Source of the DNA: Siphonodentalium dalli
Taxonomy: Eukaryota > Mollusca > Scaphopoda > Gadilida > Siphonodentaliidae
Assembly (NCBI GenBank): GCA_032622095.1
Contig: CP136064.1
Span: 114,936,004-115,000,003, forward strand
Length of the DNA stretch: 64,000 bases
Direction: 5' to 3'
Position numbers and translations under genes: made by a program. The stretch's first letter is position 1; each line of letters opens with the position of its first letter. The notes beneath the pieces are model-generated. The model ran no database searches and had not been told where the DNA came from. It saw nothing but the letters and a program-made list of their open reading frames with translations. Below, one piece after another: positions 1-10,562 of this stretch.

Positions 1-1211
1 GCAAAATGTTAAGTTGGTAGAGTTTTTGTTTTAAACAAATTATGAACATGAAGTCTGCAAATACAGTTCAAGAATGCCTAGATGAACATGTCTCTCATTA
101 ATCAAGATTATTCGCATTCGTAAACTGTTTTCAATATTTCCAATGACCTCCTGCATGTTTGTGTCATCGGGTGAGGAAGATACTATATTACTGTCATGAT
201 GCATTGAAATTTAGAACAAGACATCCTCAACCTCGTGTTGTTTTCTATCCACAATAATACCAAGGGTTATTGAAAATATTTGTAACCTCTTATCGAATCA
301 AATCGAGTTGAATCAGAAGCACGATTATTGAAACAAGTTGAATCTTTGCAGGGCCCAAATTCAAAGAGAGCTCAATCTGATTGGTCCTGAACTTCTTCGG
401 AAACATGCAGTAATTTTCCAGTATAAACAATAATTTACTAATCAGTCTCTAATCAGACGGAAATCCTAATGGATCTTTTAGGATTTCAGTCGGGTTTTCA
501 AAGAGACAGTTGACTAACTAGTTGTGTGGAAAATGAAATATGTGGGATATTCCAGACTCTGTACACATGATAAATTGAGTGAGTGGTTTGTCATTTTTGC
601 ATGTGTGCAAAAGAATTTTAAATTAAAAGAAGTTGGCATTTAAATGATTTATGAAATTGTGATGAGGTTTTCATGTCAGTTTGTGCTAAATCCAATGCAT
701 AATTCCAGTTTCACATACAACAGACCAAATCTTTAACGAATGATTCACTCAATAAATTATTCAATTGAATTATAATAATAAATTTAGTAATACAAAACTA
801 TTTATCAATAGGGTATAGAGGGCAAGTAGGCAAAGTTATTTGTATAATTATTATAGACATAAAAATACAGTTCAAACCAGGGTTCACATTGGTATATATA
901 TATTTTGTTTCTTCTAAAATAATTCATGCTAAAATTAAAATAAACAACATTAACAGAGAATTCTACAAATGTTTATGACAAATTTATAATAGTGTCTCTC
1001 TTCACTAATGCCCGTTAAAACAATATTATTCATTATAAAATCTGTACTCACACCACTAATGGCTTGTTTGCATTTGATAGTCAACCAGCATCTTACCGAT
1101 TAAGAATAACTGTTTGCACCTATAATGGGATTGTTGCTTTTAACATGAGAGAGTGGAGCCTCAAGTTAATATAGAGCGAGTATAGGCCTGAGTATATGCT
1201 GCCTGTCATTT
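1..1211. other. Intergenic, no gene seen
   Basis: AT-rich sequence with stop codons in all frames. I see no conserved coding stretch, RNA gene or clear mobile-element end. Confidence 0.5.
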
Positions 1212-1305
1212 GCAGAATGAGGTCCCCAGAGGGTAAATTTAGTGACGCTATCCCGCACAGAGGGCTAACATCACAAAGTTCACCCTCTGGGGGACCTCAT
1301 TCTGC
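1212..1305. repeat. Hairpin repeat, GCAGAATGAGG family
   Basis: It starts GCAGAATGAGGTCCCCAGAG and ends with the near reverse complement, CTCTGGGGGACCTCATTCTGC, so the transcript or single strand would fold into a long hairpin. The same hairpin recurs at 4837, 5124-5330, 6235, 8706-9225 and 57703-57966. The sequence after it (to about 1400, including GGGAGACATAGGC) also recurs beside other copies, so the hairpin belongs to a longer element. No coding capacity was seen. Confidence 0.8.
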
Positions 1306-1564
1306 ATGACCTGATCTGTTATGGGAGACATAGGCTTATATTGAAGTTCCAAAATGGTGAATATTGTGATGTACACCCATTGGGAACCTCAATTATGCAA
1401 ACATATTCCAAAGCATGCAGTCATCAACCCTATGTATTATTTCCTTCTTTTTCATATGATTATGACCTATTTACCTGCAGTTATAATTGTTTCCTCTGAC
1501 ATTTTCAGCAATAACACTAATGACACCAAGGTTGAAAACAAGAGGTTACACCATACCAGTCTCT

Positions 1565-2013
1565 TTGGAAAGCCGTTGAAAATCCTATATCTGAATTATG
1601 TCTCTAGAACTCTCTATTAAAATTAGGTTCTGTGTTGAAGGGATTCCCTCCATTTCATTGGAGAGTGGCTCAGACTGCGCGCGATTTCATTGGTTTATGG
1701 CATAGCAGATCACATCAGAGATCAGAGGTCAATGACATGTTGACAATTTTCCCACGCATTGCAAAACTCAATAATTGTCAAACTCAACTATTGTCAACGA
1801 TATTCATGACTGATTATTCTTTCACATCTAGTTGTATTTATAACTATTTCTAAATACTACGATTCTCACAAACATTTACTATGCCAGGAATGCACTCCAT
1901 ATTTGGAAACAGTTTATTACACCATGTTGGGAATGCCACGTCGTTGTAGAAATGAAATATTATGGAGACTTCTAGAAATGTAATTCTGATATAGGATTTT
2001 TGTCGGCTTTTCA
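1565..2013. repeat. Foldback pair (about 50-bp arms)
   Basis: Positions about 1565-1612 and 1963-2013 are imperfect reverse complements (shared core AATCCTATATCTGAATTA with a few mismatches). They enclose about 350 bp without recognisable coding content. This may be a decayed inverted-repeat element. No target duplication was identified. Confidence 0.5.
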
Positions 2014-4026
2014 AACAGAATGATACCACACGTGATAGTACACCCCCACAACTTAAAATGAAAATATGGTCAGGACAAACCCAAGATAAAACAAATAGTA
2101 ACTGACATTTCAATATAAACAATAAGATTCTCAAACAGAAAATGTGAACAAGATGTTACACACATTTGAAACATTCACACCAAATTTTATTAACATCTTA
2201 AAACTCATGGCTGAGATGTTTGTGTGAACACTAGCGGACAGACAAACAAATCTACAATTCCAGATAAAGAATAGCTCTGGGAGTTGAACAGGAACGGATC
2301 AGCTGAGAATAGGAGGGATGTCATTGACATTCCTTTGGATGCCGTCATGATGGTGAGCATCCATACCAAATTTCGTTAACATCTGATATCTCATGACCGA
2401 GTTAGACAGGGAAATTTCATACCACACTGCATTGATATTCAATAACCAGTGGCTGAGATATCTCGGGGAGGGATGGCCACAAGCACGGATGCATATAATC
2501 CAGTGTTCCCCAATCTTCATGATGGAGTATATTAAACCTGTGTATACTAAATACTCGTTAACAAGAACTTCCTTTAGATAATAAGATATTAACTTCAACA
2601 AACGACCATAGGTCAGTCGTGTATTGAACTTATTATCTGAACATTTCCCACCAATGAAAATGAACCATTCTGTTCTTGTATTATCTGTTTTTCTGTCTGT
2701 CATCTGCTTTTATAACCTGAACTCCCTCCAAATAATAGACTATTCCAATGAATTCTTTTATAACTGAATAGGAGAATCCATTTAGTATATAAAGGGTTAT
2801 GTACTCTTATATGCACTCAGCTGGCATTGTACATGTATCAAAATAATATCACAGAAGAAGAAAGACTAAGAAATTACAATTTATGTCTTATGACTAATAT
2901 CAACAAAGTGACTAAAACTCTAAACATTTGTTCTCATATCACAATTATACATTTTTAAAGGGGAAAGAAATCCTTAGTACCTATCCAATACCATACTCCA
3001 TGCACGCCTGTTCCTTTATCAATGCAATAGATCACTGCCACAAGGATGGTACTTTGCGGACCGATAAATCTATTTTTACATATCGTTGGAACTATATTTA
3101 GTCACCTATTTAATATCTTATTTTGACCAATAAAAGTTTGCAATAATGGTAATTCTTTCTGTAATGATAAGAACAATATGAACTGAGCAAGACATAGACA
3201 ATTTTAATACTAAAACATAAGAACTAAGATCATGTCAGAAATCCTTACCAAATGTTCTTGTGGCAGTGGTATCTCAGTCATAGTTGAGCAATAGGAGATA
3301 ACTCCGCCTGGAGTTTGATCCAATACATGGTTGGAACATCCCGAATCAAACAAATTGCAAAGTATTATCAAGTTGTGCTGAGTATATCAATATCAAGTTG
3401 AGTAATTCCCACAAACTATCGGCAAATTGAGGTGATTGTGTTTGCACTTCCGATAATGATGTGTATCATGTGTCTCAATTAAAATACTTGAACATCTCTG
3501 TGGCTTTACAATACAGTAAATTGAATATAGCATGTCAAGTTTTGCTATTGAATATAGCAAGTTTTCCAAGACCAAATAAGATGTATCACAAAATAATACT
3601 GTGTAACTTAAAAATAATTTCAATCAGTTTTAATTAAAGCATGCACAGAGCTACAACTATGTACATGTAAGAAATCAATGTACACAGCACAGTGAATTTT
3701 GGTGCAATGATGTCACTATTTTCAGTGGCTATATCTCATATCTGTAGTCTAGAGTTGAGTTGAGTTAAGTAGATGTCGGTGTTTTATTTACACGATAAAT
3801 ATTACAATAAATAATGCACATAAAACAATTGAAAGGTTAGTCATATTAATTGTGCGGGAGTGGTATAGCCAGGTTAGGCTGTCTTCCTATCACCCCCTTA
3901 TAAGTTTCACAGATCATTCATCAATGGCATAATGGAAATATTTAGTATTTAAATATTTAATAAAAATGGCTTCTAGTGTTTACACTTTCGAATGTACATG
4001 GCAAATAATGGTAATTTCAGTGTGGG
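2014..4026. other. Intergenic, no gene seen
   Basis: Two weakly similar segments near 2170-2215 and 2350-2400 share CATACCAAATTT..TTAACATCT and look like decayed tandem-repeat units. Nothing else is recognisable. Confidence 0.4.
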
Positions 4027-4197
4027 ATAATTATGGGTAATTTTTCAGGATTTAGTCGGAAATATGGCTTGTTGCCATTCATCGGAAAGCTCTCACTGAG
4101 AGCTTTCCGATAATAAGCCATATTTCCGACTAAATCCTGAAAAATTACCCATAATTCTTATGTGGTTAAGGAGTCGATTATTTAGGGCATTACTGTA
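4027..4197. mobile_element. Palindromic MITE, TACAGTAATG family, copy A (left-truncated)
   Basis: The right half runs from the hairpin centre near 4095 to the terminus GGGCATTACTGTA. The left half is the reverse complement but is cut off at about 4027, so the outer left terminus is missing. The arms (…TTTAGTCGGAAATATGGCTTG…) match almost perfectly. Complete copies are at 5851, 9351 and 52517, and a damaged one is at 14623. Confidence 0.8.
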
Positions 4198-4436
4198 GTT
4201 GGTGTTAAATTTGTTATAAATAGTGACTGTTAGGTAATTAATTTTGGGTTCAATGCCATTTTCAACAGCTATGGTCATAACATGACATAAGTCAATGATG
4301 AGAGAAGACCTAAATTCAAGCTACCATGTTCATTCTCCCAATTTTATGCAGGGACTATGGTGGCCCTATTCTTTACTCCATGCTGGAATTCACAAGTCTT
4401 CTACAATCATGTGTCATCATGGGGGTGGGGGGAAAT

Positions 4437-4449
4437 GGGGGGGGGGGGG
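4437..4449 (+). repeat. Poly-G tract (13 G)
   Basis: An uninterrupted G homopolymer in G-rich flanks. It is one of several G/C homopolymers in this window. Confidence 0.9.
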
Positions 4450-4836
4450 TATCTGAGAATTATGCATTGAGCACACATAATGATTGTCCCCAAGTTCCCA
4501 GGATTTCTTTTCCTTTTAAAAACCGTAAAATGTCGTGAAATTCTGCAAATGCACCAATATAATTTTTAAAACATTCAAGACAGTGCATAAAAACAGATAC
4601 CCTGTTAAAATTTGCTCATCAATTTCATGCACAAAACACCACTAAAATAAAGTAAAATAGTTTGATATTAAATGGCTAACTTACTGTAAAGATTCTTGCA
4701 GCTAATGCTAGTGTCCATAAAAAAAAACATTGATTGACTATTTGCGTCATAGTTGACCAAGCTTCCTTTATCAATTTGAATTTGACGTTGGTCAAGATAG
4801 ATGCTGATCAAGCCTGAATTTAGTGTGTCTGAATTT

Positions 4837-5330
4837 GCAGAATGAGGTCCCCAGAGAGTGAATTTAGTGACATTATCCATGGGCTAGAATCACCAAATTC
4901 ACCCTCTGGGAATCTCATTCTGCTTAGGCCTCAACTGCTATGGGAGACCTAGGGGCAGATTGAAGTTCCCCAGTTGAAGTTGGTGATGTTCACCCATTAG
5001 TCACATCGATTATGCATTTATCTTCTGCAAATTAGGGGATATCGAAAATGAACAGAAGGGAAAAAGTAACTAAAAACCATGTTAATTTGAAACTTTAGAT
5101 CCTTCCCAGAAGATGAGGCCAAAGCAGAATGAGGTCCCCAGAGGGCAAATTTGGTGATGCTAACAATATTCACCATTTTGGAACTTCAATATAAGCCTAT
5201 GTCTCCCATAACAGATCAGGTCATGCAGAATGAGGTCCCCCAGAGGGTGAACTTTGTGATGTTAGCCCTCTGTGCGGGATAGCATCACTAAATTCACCAT
5301 CTGGGGACCTAATACAGCAAATATCAGACA
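4837..5330. repeat. Cluster of GCAGAATGAGG hairpin-family copies
   Basis: A hairpin copy lies at 4837-4923 and a partial copy at about 5124-5170. The segment at about 5170-5330 is an almost exact reverse complement of 1205-1365. The flanking phrase CTATGGGAGACCTAGG at about 4940 matches the extended element seen at 1306-1400 and 6295-6400. There is no coding capacity. Confidence 0.75.
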
Positions 5331-5659
5331 AACTAAATCCAGACTTGGTGCTGATAAAGATGAAGTGATAACACATTTGAGTCTCCAGACGTTGCACTCA
5401 CTTATTACTCCTCCTGTGCATTTGGTTAAAAGATTTGCCTCAAGAAAATAATAATGACAGTTTTATATAACGATTAACAAATTACTTTCTCTAACACGCT
5501 TTTAAACATTACAATATTACCCCAGTCATTCGTACAAGTCTACCAATGAACTGGGCGCTGCTCTAGTTTGATCAGAACATGCTCTGATACTCAACAGTAT
5601 GACAAGCTGACTGGTACTCGTTTAATGGCCAAGCCACTGCTGTTTAAAGACTAACAATA

Positions 5660-5757
5660 GACCAGTGAGTCAGTGATTCGCTGCGAACTGATATTGCTGT
5701 GTTTACAGTGAATACAAGTCCGACATGCTAACCACTGGACCGCGAAGCTCCACATAA
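5660..5757 (-). mobile_element. tRNA-derived SINE head (minus strand)
   Basis: Read on the minus strand, the segment starts GTGGAGCTTCGCGGTCCAG, continues TGGTTAGCATGTCGGAC and later has GTTCGCAGCGAATC. These resemble the RNA polymerase III A and B boxes of a tRNA-derived head. The plus-strand SINE head at 54490 is closely similar (GTGGAGCTCCGTGATCCAG, then TGGTTAGC), which supports a shared SINE family. The 3' body could not be delimited here. Confidence 0.55.
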
Positions 5758-5850
5758 GATAATTTACCTTCATTATAAAATATAACTTGTCATGATACTA
5801 GAAGGAACAGGCTAGCATCTATATGTTTGTTATAATAAATACAATGTACC

Positions 5851-6066
5851 TACAGTAATGCTCTAAATAATCTACTCCTTAACCACAGCAGAACTATGGG
5901 TAATTTTTCAGGATTTAGTTGGAAATATGGCCTGTTGCCATTCATCGGAAAGCTCTCCGTGAGAGCATTCCGATGAATGGCAACAAGCCATATTTTCGAC
6001 TAAATCCTGAAAAATTACCCATAATTCTGCTGTGGTTAAGGAGTCGATTATTTAGAGCATTACTGT
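5851..6066. mobile_element. Palindromic MITE, TACAGTAATG family, copy B (complete)
   Basis: A 216-bp near-perfect palindrome, from TACAGTAATGCTCTAAATAA at the left end to AGAGCATTACTG at the right. The termini CAGTAATGC..GCATTACTG next to TA fit a Tc1/mariner-type MITE inserting at TA, although the base after the right CTG here is T rather than TA. It has no ORF. Confidence 0.85.
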
Positions 6067-6234
6067 TGATAGTGATATAGTCAGAATTTGTAAGAAAATA
6101 AGTGTTTTACATTTACAGTTATTTTACTGAAACCCAACATACATTTAGGAACACATATCATCATAGCCTTATGTTCGGGAAAGGTGGTCCAATTATGATT
6201 GATTTAGCATCACAGCTTTTTTTTGGGACAAAAT

Positions 6235-6429
6235 TTGGCATAGCGGGCTAGTATCGCCAAATTCACCCTCTGAGGACCTCATTCTGCATGGCCTCGTCTG
6301 CTATGGGAGACATAGACTCAGATTGAAGTTCCCAAATGGTGAATATTGTGATGTACACCCATTGGGAACCTCGATTATGCAATGCGTCGTCTGCCAATTT
6401 GGGGATATAGATAAACAAACTAATGTATG
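6235..6429. repeat. GCAGAATGAGG-family fragment
   Basis: One hairpin arm (GGGCTAGTATCGCC to CCTCATTCTGC) is followed by the extended element with GGGAGACATAGAC and TGATGTACACCCATTGGG, as at 1306-1400. It is interrupted near 6430 by the TTAA-flanked insertion described next. The repeat appears to resume at about 8660. Confidence 0.65.
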
Positions 6430-6594
6430 TTAAAGGATTACAATGCTCATGAAACAACAAAACTATATCGGAAAGCCACCCCTATTGTGATCACAATAAT
6501 CCAAGTCCCATAAAAATCGCGTAATAAATAAGCCGAGAAATAAATAAATAATACCGCCACCGGTTGTCGGCTATCTCCGTCGCAAAACCTCGCA

Positions 6595-6602
6595 TGACGT
6601 CA
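6595..6602. promoter_or_regulatory. CRE-like palindrome TGACGTCA
   Basis: A perfect 8-bp match to the CREB/ATF consensus, about 400 bp upstream of the THAP ORF in a locally CpG-richer stretch. It could occur by chance. Confidence 0.3.
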
Positions 6603-7002
6603 AGCGAGGTAAACTAATTAAAAACACGGAATCAGAGTCGGAGTTAATTGTGTTTACCTATATGACGATGGAAAATCCGGAATAGACATCAGCGCGCGAA
6701 CGTGATGGAATTACTGCGGGGCATATCAATAGCATTGTGTACACATGGTTAATTTTCATCGCGCGGTGAGTTATATTCACTTGTGATTTGTCTTAAACGC
6801 TGTTTGAAAAGTTATTGTTTTGACCAAAAAAAACTATAGAAGGCCAATTGAGCGGGGTAGGTAACTCTTTCGTGTCAAAAATAAAGCTTATAAAACACGA
6901 GCAGGCATGTGAACTCTATTCGGGCGCGTGTTCACGATGTTGTTTTAATTTTTCGTATATATGCCCCGAGTGTCCCGTATTTACAATCATTCATTCGTAA
7001 CA

Positions 7003-7167
7003 ATGCCATATAAATGCAGTGTTTTCGGCTGTGGCCGGTCTAGTGACTCTAAGTTAGGTATAATGCTGTATTCATTTCCAAACGATGTTCGTTTACGTGC
7101 CATTTGGCGGGATTTCTGTGGGAAACCCGTTGCGCAAAATCAGAAACCGATTACGTATACCAAATAA
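7003..7167 (+). CDS. THAP-type zinc-finger N-terminus (partial)
   Basis: A 54-codon ORF from the second in-frame ATG. The upstream ATG at 6961 would add 14 residues, but THAP domains normally start right at Met with the first Cys at about residue 5, as here. Visible features are C5 and C10 (C-x4-C), the YSFPND segment matching the usual FxxFP core, and the conserved Trp in RAIW. The second C-x2-H pair is missing. The ORF ends at a stop after TYTK, so either an intron begins near its end or the domain is truncated. THAP domains bind DNA and occur both in host regulators and in P-element/Kolobok-type transposon proteins. The surrounding TTAA-flanked element favours the latter. Confidence 0.6.
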   Translation: MPYKCSVFGCGRSSDSKLGIMLYSFPNDVRLRAIWRDFCGKPVAQNQKPITYTK

Positions 7168-8000
7168 AGAGCGTTTAATATGACAAGTCAGTCATGGTTA
7201 CGAATACATACAATTGCAGTTAAAGTGGAGAGTATGTTGAATAATTCACGATAACAACTATTCTAAGTCGATTCCCCATTTCCTTCACCATGGCTCAATA
7301 AAGAGCGTTCCGTGTTAAGAGTTTTCCTAATATGGTACGAATAAAAAGAGTTTAATAAAGCGGAAATTGCTATGACTTGGAAGGATATATTAAGCATGCA
7401 TATCGGAAGTTCGTGTACATGTATTGACCTGTATTGGTGTAATCAGTAAAAAATCACGACGACAACTGTTCCAAGTCCAGTCCCTTTACCTTGACGCAAT
7501 AAAGAGCGTTCACTATTACGATATATTGCGAATAAAGAACGCTTGTATATGTGCTTACATATTAAACCGGATTATTATCCCTCCTACAAAAAGTGTTATA
7601 TATGATTGGATGTTTAAACGAACCACGGCGAACGTTTATATATTTTATAATCCTATTGTTATGCGTAATTGACACATAGAGGTCGAGTTCTGACCTGCAT
7701 ATTCAATAGACGCATTGCTAGAGTGTTAATTTTATAGGCCAATAACCACGCATAAACGCAGTGATTTCATCAGTGACAGTCGGCAAGATAGTTTGGGGGT
7801 AGGGGAAGCAATATTCCGAAATATATATAAACACCATATTGCCCTAATATATACATGATTCATAACCAAGAAAAATTAACTTATCATATCATATTGGTAA
7901 TGAATGACTTGATTATAATTGATTAAATCCGACAGCAATAAACCGATTTTTTTAGTTTTACCGCGTTACGATAAATTAAAACGAAACGCTCTTTATTGAC
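7165..8000. repeat. Dispersed AATAAAGAGCGTT motif
   Basis: Near-identical AATAAAGAGCGTT occurrences lie at about 7165, 7298, 7498 and, diverged, at 7341 and 7531. An inverted copy (AACGCTCTTTATT, diverged) is near 7986. Related sequence (ATAAATAGCGTTTG) appears at about 20408. Function unknown. Each contains AATAAA, a polyadenylation-signal hexamer. Confidence 0.55.
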
Positions 8001-8408
8001 ACAAGGCAAAGGTCATCTGGAAATTGGAATGTTTACGAGATGATAATTGCCTAATAACTAGTGTGCAAGTCTTCGCATATATATGCAATCTTTATATGAA
8101 TATATAATATATAATATAACTTGGACTATTCCGGTAACGGAAAAAAATATATAAACATGAGCACGTGTTTATATAGATAAATGCGCACAAAACTGAATAA
8201 TATACGGGCATGGCTTTATAGTAACAACACATCGCGATACATATAATAATAATAACACGATAAAGACATTTAATTACGAGAACGGCGATGTTTTCGGCAA
8301 AGTTTTGCATTCGTAGTGTGATAACGCGACAATCTTCAAAGGCCGAGATCGACTACATGCAAACTTAAAATACTGCTGTAGCGTATCTATGCGTTGTCGA
8401 TGGGTTAC

Positions 8409-8478
8409 CACGTGATCGATCACGTGCTATGCTTCTGTTTACATGTGACAATCACGTGATCGGGCCGATGATCACGTG
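8409..8478. promoter_or_regulatory. Cluster of four CACGTG E-boxes
   Basis: CACGTG occurs at 8409, 8421, 8453 and 8473. The first two form one perfect palindrome, CACGTGATCGATCACGTG, and the last is TCACGTGAC. E-boxes of this form bind bHLH-zip factors such as USF and MITF/TFE. Whether it regulates anything here is unknown. Confidence 0.45.
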
Positions 8479-8699
8479 ACTTCGTCTACAACAAAATCTT
8501 CGGCTAACTTCGGAATTTTTTATTATCGTTATAAAAATAACGAATGGCGGCCGAATATTAGATTATATGCGCCCAATGGACATTATATATATATATTATC
8601 GGTATATTGAAAGAAAATATTATTGTTTTTTCAGCACCCTATTCCTTTAAGAAGTTTCTATAGATATTTGATAATAAAGAAACTTTCCAGAGAAAATGC

Positions 8700-9225
8700 G
8701 GCCTAAGCAGAATGAGGTACACAGATGGTAAATTTGGTGATGCTAGCCTATGCGGGATAGTTTCACTAAATTCACCCTCTGAGGACCTCATTCAGCAAAT
8801 GACAGATACACTAAACTCAGGCTTGACTTCACATAAATGTTTCTATCAGGACTCTGAGGTCCCCAGAGATCGAATTTAGTGGTGCTACCTGGCACAGCGA
8901 GGTAGCTGTGCAATGTAAAGTCAACAAATTAATCCTCTGTGGACCTCATTCCACATGCCCTCATCTGCTATGGATGACCTAGACTCAGTTCTAAGTTCCC
9001 AGATGGTGAAGATGGTGATGTGCACCCATTGGGCACCTCAGTAAAGCATTGTGTCATCTGATACTTTGGGGATATAGAGAAACAAAATTAAAAAGAAAAA
9101 GAAACTAAAAATGAAGATTGTTAATTTGATAATAAAGATACTTTTCACAAAAGATGAGGACTGAGCAGATGAGGACTGTGTGTGGTAGAGTCACTAAATT
9201 CACCCTCTGGGGACCTCATTCTGCA
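8700..9225. repeat. GCAGAATGAGG-family copies
   Basis: A hairpin copy lies at about 8706-8795, with further diverged arms at about 8855-8955 and 9180-9225 (ending CCTCATTCTGC). The extended-element phrase CTATGGATGACCTAGAC is near 8970. The cluster is the apparent right-hand continuation of the repeat broken at 6430. Confidence 0.65.
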
Positions 9226-9350
9226 TATGATCAACATTATATTTTGAGGCATGTATGGGTTGGCACTTCTTCTTTGTCAGCATCTAGCTAGATTGATGTC
9301 ACTGGTTGGCAAGTACAAAGGAAACTCTTTCTTTCATTGAAGCTAAAATA

Positions 9351-9550
9351 TACAGTAATGCCCTAAATAATCGACTCCTTAACCACAGCAGAATTATGGG
9401 TAATTTTTCAGGATTTAGTCGGAAATATGGCTTGCTGCCATTCATCGGAAAGCTCTCGGGGATGGCAACAAGCCATATTTCGGACTAAATCCTGAAAAAT
9501 TATCCATAATTTAAGGAGTTAAGGAGTCAATTATTTAGGGCATTACTGTA
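9351..9550. mobile_element. Palindromic MITE, TACAGTAATG family, copy C
   Basis: A 200-bp copy from TACAGTAATGCCCTAAATAA to GGGCATTACTGTA, flanked by TA at both ends as expected for a Tc1/mariner-type MITE. The right arm has a small deletion relative to the left at the hairpin tip and near 9512. Confidence 0.85.
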
Positions 9551-9599
9551 GGCTACCCTCTTGTCAGCAACAGCTGCAAAGGAATTCTAGCAGGGTTTG

Positions 9600-9915
9600 C
9601 AATTCCATTCACCAGTTAAATTTCAAAACAATCTATAGCATCGCTGGGGTGCGGCAAAATATGCCAGTGGTAATTTCAACAAAGGGCCATAACTCTGGTA
9701 AATATTGGCAGGCAGAACCCAAATTTGAAGTTGACCTGTATTTTGGGCTAGTAAACTCACATACCAAATTTCATTCCAATCAGTTCAGACTTACTAAAGT
9801 TATCATCCGGAAACCAAAAAAAGCTAACGGATGGCCAGATGGACGTCTGACATAATGGACGGACCAATAACATAATACATTATACATCCCGTTTTTTCAA
9901 AACGGCATATAAAAA
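9600..9915 (-). mobile_element. Repeat-cored element fragment (type Y), minus strand
   Basis: The reverse complement has the start motif of the type-Y elements at 29180 and 41831 (…CGTTTTGAAAAAACGGG…, here near 9890-9910). It is followed by one tandem-type unit with GTTATGGCCC and TTTGGTATGTGAG. Single diverged copy, no coding role. Confidence 0.55.
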
Positions 9916-10562
9916 TAAAACTAATTTTCATCTACCAAAACCTACTTTCATTTGGCAAGCAAGTTTTCATAATTTCATTCTACTAGTATGTTAATATAAT
10001 TGTACATAGAGTAATCATTTTCAAATGTATTTACGTAATAACATGTCAGGCCGAACAAAAATTTATGCAGCTATTATATGAGCAGTTAGGAAAACATAAA
10101 ATCCTCGATGGAGTTAGGAAAACATAAAATCCTTGATAAACTCAAAGACAAACTGTACATGTACATATCAAATATTTTTTTCCACAAGACTTGTTTTTTT
10201 TTTTTAACAGTAACTTTTATGAGAATTTGGCAAATGTGTTGTCACTTGAATTTTGCCAAAAGAGAGTTCTGGGCCAGTAGGAACCTTGCATTTTAGCAGT
10301 ACAAAGAAAGCAACATAAACTAATACATTTTAAATTAATTAAATAATTATTTAGTTAAATTAATTTGAAAATGAAAGAAAGTTTTGTTATGAGTAACACA
10401 ATTATTAATCTTGACATTGTATAATATATAGCAATAGACAAGTTAGCATTCAAGCAAGATTAATTTGAGCTAAAACTACTTCCGTTCTGATTCTTATTTA
10501 TAGTACATGATGTAATAACCAAATTTAGGCTTTGAGTCCATTTAGTTGCCAATCTCTTGACT
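9916..10562. other. Region 3' of the PH-domain gene
   Basis: AT-rich, presumably the 3' UTR and downstream flank of the minus-strand gene. No canonical AATAAA was found in the minus orientation close to the stop, only near matches. The phrase GGAAAACATAAAATCC is duplicated in tandem at about 10090 and 10115. Confidence 0.4.

Larger units (their letters stand above)
6430..8650 (+). mobile_element. Candidate Kolobok-like DNA element (TTAA-flanked, carries a THAP ORF)
   Basis: Left boundary TTAA|AGGATTAC (TTAA 6430-6433); right boundary ATTCCT|TTAA (8647-8650). That gives a 4-bp TTAA duplication and short AGGAWT inverted termini. The flanking sequence on both sides belongs to the GCAGAATGAGG-family repeat, so the segment looks inserted. 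It contains a THAP zinc-finger ORF. Kolobok transposons are known for TTAA duplications and THAP-domain proteins. No transposase ORF longer than 60 aa was found, so this is a degenerate or non-autonomous copy. The alternative is a host THAP gene whose promoter lies here. Confidence 0.5.

Noticed and set aside
1354-1620. 88-codon plus-strand ORF
   Set aside because: Its start lies in the extended hairpin repeat, and no domain or family pattern is visible. Likely chance.
2299-2703. 134-codon minus-strand ORF
   Set aside because: No recognisable motif, overlaps a diverged repeat unit and a competing frame; looks random.
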